Part shown: piece after piece, positions 37,090 through 47,054 of the stretch
How the letters are laid out: every line of letters begins with the position of its first letter
Numbering within the stretch: position 1 is the stretch's first letter
Assembly: GCF_018812025.1 (NCBI RefSeq)
Contig: NC_063049.1
Coordinates: 21,485,409-21,549,408 of the forward strand
Origin: Megalobrama amblycephala
Taxonomy: Eukaryota > Chordata > Actinopteri > Cypriniformes > Xenocyprididae
Direction: 5' to 3'
Length of the DNA: 64,000 bases
Translations under genes and position numbers: made by a program
The notes under the pieces: model-generated
What the model was told of the DNA's origin: nothing
The model's input: the letters and a program-made list of their open reading frames with translations, nothing else
The model's database searches: none

Positions 37090-37534
37090 AAGTAATCCAC
37101 ATGACATGACCACATGACAGTGGATTAATAAATGCCTTCTGAAGCAAAGCGATGGGTTTTTGTAAGAAAAATATCCATATTCAAAACTATAAACACGTTC
37201 AAGATAGAGTTACATGGTTTTGGCGAGAGGCATCTATTTTCACCTAAGCTTACGCTATACGTCATACATCCTACATCAGGTCAGAGGTCAAACTTTCGCT
37301 GGAACTCGACTCTCTCATGAATGTGTGCACGGCCGTTGCTGGAAGCCCGTAATTATAGTTTATAAAGTTTTAAATATGGATATTTTCCCTTAAAAGAAAA
37401 CCACTGTTTCACTTCAGAAGGCATTTATTATAGATTACTTTTATAATGGATGGATGCACTTTTTGGAGTTTCAAAAACTCTTCGGCACTATTTAATGCCA
37501 TTACAAAGCTGGGAAGAGCCAGGATATTATTTAA

Positions 37535-38221
37535 AGCTGCAGTCCGGTATTTTTCCTCTTTGTCGCCATCTCTGTTTGAGACCTGCAACTGCAGTCATAT
37601 GCGGAATTGTTATCGTTATGTGCGTTGTGCCTCAGCACGACTCCTCAGCGGATGAATCTAATGTTTGCTGTCAATCACTGCGCCGGTGTGGATACTGTAC
37701 TTCAGAATCACAGATTCTACATCTTGGAAATAAGAATTTTCACCGGAAAATGTCATCTGAAAAAGTAAGTAACATTTCTGCCACTTTTGTTCTGACCAAC
37801 TAAGAAAAAAAAGCATTAGGCCTACAATAAATCATGCTACCAATGGTGATTAAATCTAACGATCACTTAGCTCAGATCATGCCAAACTGTGTAAATTATA
37901 ATTACTGTTATGCTTTGTTCTTAAATTGTTAATGTTAACAACACCAGCATTGCATGACTGTGTATTTACTGTGTATTAGTGTTACCTGTAGATTGCAATT
38001 TCTGTAGCCACTCCGCAGTTCAAAGTATTTTGCTTTTGACTACGAGTGAATCTCCAGTTGTCACTGACGATTGTCATTTGGATCTTTATGGATTACAATC
38101 CACCATCAAAATAATACGTTTAATTATTTCAGCTGCTGTTAGAACAGGATATAAATGATCCGCTACAAGCAAAAATTGATTTTGGATAATTTTTAACCAA
38201 AAAAAGTTATGGACAGCAGCT
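37535..38221. mobile_element. TTAA-flanked MITE, 687 bp, nested in a palindrome arm
   Basis: TTAA at 37531-37534 and 38222-38225; ends AGCTGCAGTCC and GGACAGCAGCT are short imperfect inverted repeats. The empty site can be read from the opposite arm of the host palindrome (tatattaaataata, 36941-36954), confirming both boundaries. Confidence 0.9.
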
Positions 38222-38598
38222 TTAATATAACTTTGACTGTGTTTGGCTAAAAGAAGAAAATCATTTACACCTAGTATGGCTTGAGGGTGAGTATATTATG
38301 GGATAATTTTTGGGTGAACTATTCCTTTAAGATACAATGAAAAAATGATATATAGTCTATAACTGAACCAAATAAAATTACACACACAAAAAACGAGATA
38401 CAACACAAATGCCCATTTGGTAGAGATTATTCTGTTTGGAAATCGATTCATTCATTACAGATTCAGGATAATGTTTATATGAGACTACATGAGACAGTGT
38501 TCTCAACCACAAGGTGCTTTCAAGTTCAACTTCCAAAACAAACATTTCAAATGCTGACTGTCAGAGTGTCAAAATAAATATGCTCATGTGGCAAATAA

Positions 38599-38602
<4 letters not shown>

Positions 38603-38676
<74 letters not shown>
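38603..38676 (+). repeat. (AT)n microsatellite
   Basis: About 37 uninterrupted AT units; it yields spurious Tyr-Ile frames on both strands. Confidence 0.97.
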
Positions 38677-38679
<3 letters not shown>

Positions 38680-40025
38680 AAATACCTACATACGCACACA
38701 TACATACATAGAACCATTGTTTGTGGTAACCTTGGCAATCTGACAGTTCCAAAGGATAAAGGCATTTGGGTTGGTTTATGCAGACACACAACCTCACAAT
38801 CAAAGTCATGTTGAGTAAAGACTCATCATTTACTCGAGACAGCACTGTAAATAGCTATGCAGGAGTGTTCACAAACTGATGGAGAGTTCCACTTTTCTAT
38901 CAACACATTTTCAGTCCATTTCATTCATGGATATTTAGCCCATGCAGGGTGACAGGGCAATCTTGCGGCAAAAGATTTTGAGTTATGTCAGCTTTGAGCA
39001 AAGGCTGTGTCAGATTCCGTGGCACGCGGCGCCACCACACGCCTCTTGAACCCACATCTCTAATCCCCGTTGCCATCCAAATATAAATAAATAAAACTAC
39101 AGTGGTTTTCAGTAACCTTTACATCCCTCACCCCATCAACCACTGACAAGCCAACACATAAACGCTTATCTCCTCAGAACAACGGTGCGCATTAGAATGA
39201 TTGCATGGGTGCGGGAGGAGAGCTGGCCGCAGTGGGCGCTTTGGCAGACTCTCGGCAGACACGCGGAAGAGGAAAAACAGTGGGATCGAGCTGAGTCAGA
39301 CCGAGTCGGATTAACGGAAGCGAAAGCCGTGTCTTAGCCCACACTTCCTGACAAGTCAAGACGGTTCACCTTGAGAAAGACACCAGCTGAATCAAGTTCT
39401 CCGGCTGTTTTCCCTCTCTCCGCTGTTTCTATTTCTCTCTCTCTGTTGGAATATTCCGCGTGTTGCTGTAACAGCATGGTGTGCTTTTCAGCTTTCCCGG
39501 CAGTCATCCAAATTAAAACAATTATAGAGCTAATTGCCCGTTAGGTGGAGCCTGCCGGGGCGTCCATGCTCTGATTTGTAGAATCACTCATGCGGGTCGT
39601 CCTCCACTGTGATGGAGCCGCCTGGTCTTGCTGGTACCGAAGCCAGTGCCGGCCGGCCGGCGGGCCGATCGACAGGCAGATGGGCAGGGGTTGGCACAGG
39701 TGCCCACCGTGATGCAAATTAGGCCTGGCACTGGCGCAGTGTGAAGACAGGGGAGATTGAGCGCTGTGATGCAGAGACGGCGTGCCATATGGAGCTGGAG
39801 CTGACTGCTCTGTTTACCAGCGGTCAAAGTCAGTTACACACACGCAAGCGGGCCGAAACACTTTCAACCGCGAGCGTGAGCCAGCAGAGCGTCCCAACAG
39901 CAGCTCCGGCCAACATTCCGCCACACGACACAACACATCGCCACAGCTTAACACGTGTGTCAAATTAACATCCATACTGATCTTTACGTGCGTGGGAGAA
40001 TCTTTTAATCAAACCACCCTCAAGC
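38677..40025. other. GC-rich unique intron, candidate regulatory segment 39190-39960
   Basis: Markedly more GC and CpG than the rest of the window (gccggccggccggcgggc at about 39649). It has homeodomain-like gagctaattgcccgtta (39526-39542) and an octamer-like ATGCAAAT (39712-39719). No start, splice or codon pattern supports an exon. A conserved intronic enhancer or small CpG island is plausible; neither is proven. Confidence 0.35.
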
Positions 40026-40080
40026 TTAAAAGAATAGTTCATATGAAAATGAAACTCCTGCAATCACTTACTCACCTTAA

Positions 40081-41595
40081 AGGATTAGTCCACTTTTAAA
40101 TACACTTTTCCTGATAAATTTACTCACTCCCATGTCATCCAAGATGTTCATGTCTTTCTTTCGTCAGTCGAAAAGAAATGAAGGTTTTTTGAGGAAAACA
40201 TTCCAGGATTTTTCTCCTTACAGTGGATTTCAATGGCTACCAACAGATTGAAGGTCAAAATTACAGTTTCAGTGCAGCTTCAAGGGCTTTAAACGATACC
40301 AGATGAGTAATAAGGGTCTTATCTAGCGAATCGATCGGTCATTTTCGAAAAAAATACAATCGTTTATGCTTTATAAACAAAATATCGCCTTGAACGTACT
40401 TTCCGCTTCCGCATTCTTCATAACGCTTACACTGAATGTTCTACGCCTTCCCTATTCTACTTGCGGAACGAACGCGGCGCCAGTTTCCTTTTTTTTCCGT
40501 AAGTTGAATAGGGAAGGCGTAGAACATTCAGCAATCAGGAGCTTGCTCTAGTAGTGACGTGATTACGATGTAGCGAGCGGAGGCAGAAATCTGAAACAAC
40601 AATGGAGAACAAAATCATTGTCACAAAGTTCAGATTTTTCAAACGTCCGAAACGCTCAATTCGCGCCGCGTCATTCGTGCCGCAGGATGTCTATTCATGT
40701 CTTTGCATTGACTTAACATGTAAATCACTCGCGCACATCTTTGTACTATTATAGAAACTGGAATAAAAAGGATCTTGCCTGTAAGAAAGTGAGTGAGGTG
40801 GTCTGGTAAGTTGTAAAAACGCTCTTTAGCTATGTATATATATACACACATTGAGACTACAAGCTAGCTAAAGCAGTATTTTACAACTACTTTCCCGCTG
40901 ATGAGTTGATGTGTTTATTCAGAGGAAGTGTGCAGAAATGAGACTGGAGCCGCCTGGCAGAAGCCCCTCTCATGACACGAATTCGTGTCTGTTGTGAAGT
41001 GAATTTCACGCGCGAATGAAGCGAATTTCATGCGTGAATTAAGCGAGTAAACTCAAAATGTTCAAGCTTCCAACTACGCGCAAATAGCACAATTTATTCG
41101 TGCAAGTCATGTCTGGTGTGAACGCCCCATTAGGAGAGCTAGGATGTGTGTCCAGTAAATAATAACTGTCAAAATTGCGGAACGAACGCAGCGCCAGTTT
41201 CCTTTTTTTTCCGTAAGTTGAATAGGGAAGGCGTAGAACATTCAGCGTAAGCGTTATGAAGAATGCGGAAGCGGAAAGTACGTTCAAGGCGATATTTTGT
41301 TTATAAAGCATAAACGATTGTATTTTTTTCGAAAATGACCGATCGATTCACTAGATAAGACCCTTATTACTCATCTGGTATCGTTTAAAGCCCTTGAAGC
41401 TGCACTGAAACTGTAATTTTGACCTTCAATCTGTTGGTAGCCATTGAAATCCACTGTAAGGAGAAAAATCCTGGAATGTTTTCCTCAAAAACCTTCATTT
41501 CTTGTCGACTGATGAAAGAAAGACATGAACATCTTGGATGACATGGGGGTGAGTAAATTTATCAGGAAAAGTGTATTTAAAAGTGGACTAATCCT
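40081..41595. mobile_element. TTAA-flanked palindrome A, 1.5 kb, with an insert in its loop
   Basis: TTAA at 40077-40080 and 41596-41599 sits within the host's word cactcaccctcatgtc. Ends AGGATTAGTCCACTTTT / AAAAGTGGACTAATCCT are perfect. Arms 40081-40460 and 41247-41595 are nearly identical inverted. The loop carries 40533-41174 of a different family (B). Confidence 0.9.
40533..41174 (-). repeat. Repeat B, inverted copy of 41753-42397
   Basis: Reverse complement of B' with near-perfect identity, including a 213-bp stretch that is identical. It lies in the loop of palindrome A and is truncated at the end near aatcaggagcttgc. About 70-bp direct repeats flank it (40463-40532 and 41177-41246). 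Confidence 0.88.
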
Positions 41596-41752
41596 TTAAT
41601 GTCAATCCAAACCTGTACGACTTCTTCTGCAGAACACAAAACCGTGTTTAAGAATTGTGCTGGTCTCTCTTTTTCATGCTATTAAAGTGAATTACTAGGG
41701 TTTTTAAGCTTCAAAAAGACTCAAATTAACCCAGATAAAATGTATTCAAAAT

Positions 41753-42565
41753 TTTGACAGTTATTATTTACTGGACACACATCCTAGCTCTCCTAATGGG
41801 GCGTTCACACCAGACATGACTTGCACGAATAAATTGTGCTATTTGCGCGTAGTTGGAAGCTTGAACATTTTGAGTTTACTCGCTTAATTCACGCATGAAA
41901 TTCGCTTCATTCGCGTGTGAAATTCACTTCACAACAGACACGAATTCGTGTCATGAGAGGGGCTTCTGCCAGGCGGCTCCAGTCTCATTTCTGCACACTT
42001 CCTCTGAATAAACACATCAACTCATCAGCGGGAAAGTAGTTGTAAAATACTGCTTTAGCTAGCTTGTAGTCTCAATGTGTGTATATATATACATAGCTAA
42101 AGAGCGTTTTTACAACTTACCAGACCACCTCACTCACTTTCTTACAGGCAAGATCCTTTTTATTCCAGTTTCTATAATAGTACAAAGATGTGCGCGAGTG
42201 ATTTACATGTTAAGTCAATGCAAAGACATGAATAGACATCCTGCGGCACGAATGACGCGGCGCGAATTGAGCGTTTCGGACGTTTGAAAAATCTGAACTT
42301 CGTGACGCTGATTTTGTTCTCCATTGTTGTTTCAGATTTCTGCCTCCGCTCGCTACATCGTAATCACATCACTACTAGAGCAAGCTCCTGATTGGTTAAT
42401 GTGGCGCGAATATTCGCCAAAGTTCAGATTTTACAGACGACCGAAACGCTCAATTCACACCCGTCATTCGGGCTGCAGGATGTCTATTCGTGTCTTTGCA
42501 TTGACTTAACATGTAAATCACTCGCGCTTAACGCTTCATTCGCGTCTGGTGTGAACGCACCATTA
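41753..42565 (+). mobile_element. Repeat B', element with TAATGG(G/T)GCGTTCACACC ends
   Basis: From 41794 to 42565 it has ends TAATGGGGCGTTCACACC and GGTGTGAACGCACCATTA. The stretch 41753-41793 before the terminus is also shared with B. No transposase. The interior has identical short frames in both copies that reflect recent duplication, not coding. Confidence 0.75.
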
Positions 42566-43078
42566 GAGTGAAGCAGCGACATCAGATTCTTGAATGAACA
42601 GCTCTTTTGAAATGGATCTCTTCAGTGAATCAGTTGATACGCTTATAAAAAACGTAGACATCCTGCGGCACGAATGACGCGGCGCGAATTGAGCGTTTCG
42701 GACGTTTGAAAAATCTGAACTTCGTGACGCTGATTTTGTTCTCCATTGTTGTTTCAGATTTCTGCCTCCGCTCGCTATGTCGTAATCACAACACTACTAG
42801 AGCAAGCTCCTGATTGGTTAATGTGGCGCGAATATTCGCCAAAGTTCAGATTTTACAGACGACCGAAACGCTCAATTCGCACCCGTCATTTGGGCTGCAG
42901 GATGTCTATTCGTGTCTTTGCATTGACTTAACATGTAAATCACTCGCGCTTAACGCTTCATTCACGTCTGGTGTGAACGCACCATTAGAGTGAAGCAGCG
43001 ACATCAGATTCTTAAATGAACAGCTCTTTTGAATCGGATCTCTTCAGTGAATCAGTTGATACGCTTATACAAAAACTT
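42235..43078 (+). repeat. Tandem duplication, 422-bp period
   Basis: gacatcctgcggcacgaa starts at 42235 and again at 42657; both units run through gattggttaatgtggcg, gtgtgaacgcaccattag and tgaatcagttgatacgc with few differences (for example acatcg / atgtcg). Confidence 0.93.
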
Positions 43079-43558
43079 AACTGAATTGTTTGTTCACCAT
43101 ACTGACTCACCCGATTCTCACTGACTCAATCCATTCGCAACAATTAACGGGCTCCCTGGGAAGATAATCAGTGAATAACAACTTCATATTTTGGTCTATT
43201 TGTCACAAGAAACTATCGAATGACTTCAGAAGATTAAGATGTGGAATATAGTGCACAAATCTTCATAATATTTCTATGGTGCTTTTGTGTCTTTTTGAAG
43301 CTTGAAGGCTTCAGTCCGCATTCATTGTATTTGCATGGAAAAAGAGTGACCAGAATATATTTCAAAACATCTCCTTTGGTGTTCCACATAAGCAAGAAAG
43401 TCATACCTGTTTGAAAAAAAAAAAAAGCATGCGGGTGAGTAAATGATGAGAGTATTTTCATTTTTGAGGGAACTCTTAAGAGAGGCACAAAACAACAAAG
43501 ACAGAAGAGGAGAGGGACAGACAAAAGGAAATAGAAACACAAAGAACTGAGGTCTTAC

Positions 43559-43784
43559 CTCAGCAACCCGAATCCTTTCTTCTTGGTCTTCTTATCCAAC
43601 TCATCACCGACCTCTTCTGATTTCTTCTTCTCTTTTTCCTTTCCTTTGCTTTTCAACTTGTCTTTCTTTTTGCCTTTGGCCTTCTTCTTTTTGTCTTTCT
43701 TGTTCTCCTCATTGTCTCCCGCACCTTGTCTGGAGGAGCCACTGGCCGGAGTGTCTCGTCCAGAGCTCTGGTCGGACCCCTCAT
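43559..43784 (-). CDS. pard3b: pard3b coding exon B (acidic/Ser then Lys-rich block)
   Basis: This 226-bp exon is read from 43784 down to 43559. The acceptor is ttgaaacag and the donor CTGAG|gtaagacc. Phase in is 1 (G|AT gives Asp joining exon A) and phase out is 2 (AG|A gives Arg joining exon C). The first part reads DEGSDQSSGRDTPASGSS, a Ser-rich acidic stretch; the rest is strongly basic, with repeated KKDKKKK, KGKKKDK and KEKEKKK motifs, ending DKKTKKKGFGLLR. PARD3B orthologues have a similar Lys-rich block ending KKKGFG before RFGKKK. The basic block could contact acidic lipids or RNA, but that is inference. The exon is intact. It is flanked closely by transposon palindromes: one cluster ends 83 bp beyond the donor and another begins 1.03 kb before the acceptor. 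Confidence 0.92.
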
Positions 43785-44809
43785 CTGTTTCAATACAACA
43801 AGCAAACGTAAAATATGAACATTGTGGGCAACAATTGGCCAGCATAACCAAAATTTACATATTCATAACACATTTCTTCTTGTGTTTACATTTAACAAAC
43901 CGCACAAATAGATCTACCATGGTATAAACGGCATAGCGAAATCTCAACTGGCTGACAGATTTCTATATTCACACAGTATTTACATTCAAACAGCCTAGCC
44001 CTAGTGTGGCCTATATCTCAGTTGGAGTCGTGGAAATATAAAAGATCTCTTCATAGATATTTTTCCAGCTAATCTGCCCTGGAGCATCATAAATTATCAT
44101 AATCTGGAGGAAAAAGAAAGAAGGGGTGCAGATAACTGGATAGAAAGAGGCGGAGGAAGAGAAAAAGAAAGATAAGCATTGGAAAAAGTGAAAAAAGAGG
44201 CTTGGGTAACTGAGGAACCTGCTGACATAACCATCTGTTACTGGCTATCCACTGTGGGGCACTGTATGTGTGTGGCGATCAATCGCGGCTGCATTATGTG
44301 TCTGTGCTCTGAGGTTTGTCAGATGGTGGCGGCGGTGCTGGGAGCAGATGTACGTTTACCAGGCCGCCTCAGAGAGCGTGTTAAAAGAGAGATGAGGAGA
44401 CGTGCGAAAAAGCATCAGTCTTTCATAAGCCTCACAGCGGCCATCTTACTAAACCTCAACTTGTAGCTCAGGGGAGGGTCCTGATAGCCCTGTACACTGT
44501 GATTTATTGATGGCTCGTTGTATTTTACAGGCCAAAATATGACAAGGGAAAAGACAATTAGACTGTGAAGAGACAAGTGAGATCAGAGCTGGAAACTGAA
44601 AGCTTGCTGGTCGACTAATATGTTTTTCAATGGTCGATACTGATGCGTAGAGAGCAGGGTGACCAACATTTACACTTATATGAAATGCCAAATTATACAT
44701 AGAATTGTGAAAATTAACTGAAACATTTGACACAAAGATTTGACAAACCTGTTGCTATAACTGATACGAGGTGGAAACATCAAATCCTTTAATCTGCCAA
44801 CCTGGTTAA
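43785..44809. other. Start of the 9.1-kb intron, nothing recognised
   Basis: Unique sequence upstream (gene sense) of exon B. No repeat recognised. A short open frame near 44179-44466 has no known similarity. Confidence 0.4.
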
Positions 44810-45330
44810 AGGGTTAGTTCACCCAAAAATGAAATTTCTGTTATTAATTACTCGCCCTCATGTCATTCCAAACCCGTAAGACCTTCATTCATTTTCGGAA
44901 CACAAATTAAGATATTTTTTATGAAAACCAGGAGGTTTCTGATCCCCCCAGTGCAGGGGTTTCAGGTTCTATGTCAAAACACTGGCTCAGTATTGGCCGA
45001 CGCCTCACGACGCATGCGTGTGATTGGTGTTCTGACGTGGTGATCGCCATTCTGATGAGTTGGCGTTCTGACGTAGAACCTGGAAGCCCTGCACTGTGTC
45101 TACAAGGTAAATAGTGTAGGAGAATGACAGGGAAGAGAAGAAAATGTTGAATAAAGTCATTATGTTTGTTTTGTTTTTGGCGCATAAAAAGTATTCTTGT
45201 CACTTCATAACAATAAGGTTGAACCACTGTAGTCACATGTACTATTTTAACGATGTCTTTACTGCTTTTCTGGACCTTGAATGTGATAAATACATTGTTT
45301 TCTCTTGGGGATCAGAGACCTCTCGGTCGG
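44810..45330. mobile_element. Angel-like element, right end missing
   Basis: TTAA (44806-44809) then AGGGTTAGTTCACCC, left arm acaaattaagatatttt, and part of the right arm (ttcataacaataaggttg). It is truncated near ggggatcagagacctc, which pairs with aggtttctgatcccccc in the left arm. Confidence 0.78.
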
Positions 45331-45565
45331 ATTCCACAGCAAACTTCCATGTGGGCCAAATAAGTCTTAAAATTCTTTAAATTGTTATATTAAAATAATG
45401 AAAATGTAAACAAAAACACCAGAAATGAAGATTAAAATGACAGTATATTTTGGGTTTATTTATTTCTACTACAACAGAAGTTTCAAAGGTACATTTCAGC
45501 TTGGGACCTTTTAATATTGTTTTGGACAAATGGGAGGCCTTGGAGTGATTTAATTATATAGTTAA

Positions 45566-47004
45566 AGGGTAAGTTCACCCAAAAATGAAAATAATATCAT
45601 TAATTACTCACCCTCATGTCGTTCTACACCCATAAGGCCTTTATTCAAACTGCTGAAATCACGCAACTTTGGCACTCAGAGTCACTGATTCGATTCACAA
45701 AGCTCTGAAGCAGTGTTTTTAAATCGGCCCGTCACTATATTGTTGAAAAGTCGTTATTTTGTTTTTTTCTGGTGCACAAAAATATTCTTGTCGCTTTATA
45801 ATATTAAGGTACAACTACTGAACTCACATTAACTGTTTTAAAAGTGCCCTAGAACTTTTTTAAAAAAGATGTAATATAAGTCTAAGGTGTCCCCTGAATG
45901 TGTCTGTGAAGTTTCAGCTCAAAATACCCCATAGATTTTTTTTAATTCATTTTTTTAACTGCCTATTTTGGGGCATCATTATAAATGAGCTGATTCAGGG
46001 CTACTAGCCCTTTAATTCTCATGCTCCACGCCCACGGAGCTCGCGCTTGCCTTGAACAGTGCATAAACAAAGTTCACACAGCTAATATAACCCTCAAATG
46101 GATCTTTACAAAGTGTTCGTCATGCATGCGGCATGCATGCTTCGGATTATGTGAGTATTGTATACTGTTATATTGTTTACATTGATTCTGAATGAATTTG
46201 AGGCTGTGCTCCGTGGCTAACGGCTAATGCTAAACTGTTGGAGAGATTTATAAAGAATGAAGTTGTGTTTATGAATTATACAGACTGCAAGTGTTTAAAA
46301 ATGAAAATAGCGACGGCTCTTATCTCTGTGAATACAGTAAGAAACGATGGTAACTTTAACCACATTTAACAGTACATTAGCAACATGCTAACAAAACATT
46401 TAGAAAGACAATTTACAAATATCACTAAAAATATCATAATGATATGTATCATGTCAGTTATTATTGCTCCATCTGCCATTTTTTGCTATTGTTCTTGCTT
46501 GCTTACCTAGTCTGTTGATTCACCTGTGCAGATCCAGACATTCTGCCCTTGTCTAATGCCTTTCATAATGTTGGGAACATGGGCTGGCATATGCAAATAT
46601 TGGGGTGTACACCCCGACTGTTACGTAACAGTCGGTGTTATGTTGAGATTTGCCTGTTCTTCTGAGGTCTTTTAAACAAATTAGATTTACATAAGAAGGA
46701 GGAAACAATGGAGTTTGAGACTCACTGTATGTCATTTCCATGTACTGAACTCTTGTTATTTGACTATGCCAAGATAAATTCAATTTTTCATTCGAGGGCA
46801 CCTTTAAATATGTTTGTTTTTAGTATCTTTATGGATCTTGAGAGAGGAAATGTCATTGCTTTGAATGCAGGCCTCACTGAGCCATCAAATTTAATCAAAA
46901 ATATCTTAATTGTGTCCCGAAGATGAATGAAGGCCTTACGGGTGTAGAACGACATGAGGGTGAGTAATAAATGACATTATTTCATTTTTGGGGGAACTAA
47001 CCCT
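45566..47004. mobile_element. Angel-like element split by a TTAA element
   Basis: TTAA at 45562-45565 and 47005-47008. Left AGGGTAAGTTCACCC, right GGGGGAACTAACCCT. The host resumes after the insert with atatgtttgtttttag and gcctcactgagccatca. About 476 bp of host sequence remain. Confidence 0.88.
45842..46803. mobile_element. TTAA-flanked element, 962 bp, copy 2
   Basis: Same family as 10638-11620: AAGTGCCCTAGAACTTTTT on the left, CGAGGGCACCT on the right, TTAA at 45838-45841 and 46804-46807. It sits inside the Angel-like element at 45566-47004. Confidence 0.88.
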
Positions 47005-47054
47005 TTAAGGCCAAATATTGGATTGAATTTATGGCACTTCCAAAAAGACTGAAA

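Larger units (their letters stand above)
36846..38326. mobile_element. Angel-like palindrome carrying a nested TTAA element
   Basis: The left arm starts aagttcacccaaaaatg and the right arm ends ttttgggtgaactattcc, followed by TTAA (38327-38330). Arms pair through aaataatatcctggctcc, ctcccagctttgtaa, gccttctgaagc. The right arm is interrupted by a 687-bp element; the left arm carries an expanded ATCC microsatellite. Confidence 0.88.
40030..43475. mobile_element. Angel-like host element, expanded by nested insertions
   Basis: TTAA flanks at 40026-40029 and 43476-43479. The left tip is aagaatagttcatatg then cttactcacc, continuing at 41600 with tgtcaatccaaacctg; the right arm runs 43205-43475 (tctttttgaagcttgaag, gcgggtgagtaaatgatg). 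Insertions at 40081-41595 and 41753-43078 account for most of its length. Confidence 0.75.

Noticed and set aside
36921..37115. Met-Asp-Gly-Trp repeat open frame
   Set aside because: Produced by the (ATCC)n microsatellite.
38514..38845. Tyr-Ile repeat open frames on both strands
   Set aside because: Produced by the (AT)n microsatellite.
39588..39968. GC-rich overlapping frames as a possible hidden exon
   Set aside because: No PARD3B similarity and no need for an exon there: exons B and C join in phase and in known protein order without it.
40639..42287. Two identical 70-residue frames at 40639-40851 (minus) and 42075-42287 (plus)
   Set aside because: Identity comes from inverted repeats B and B'. 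The frame contains microsatellite sequence and lacks any family similarity, so it is not evidence for a conserved peptide.
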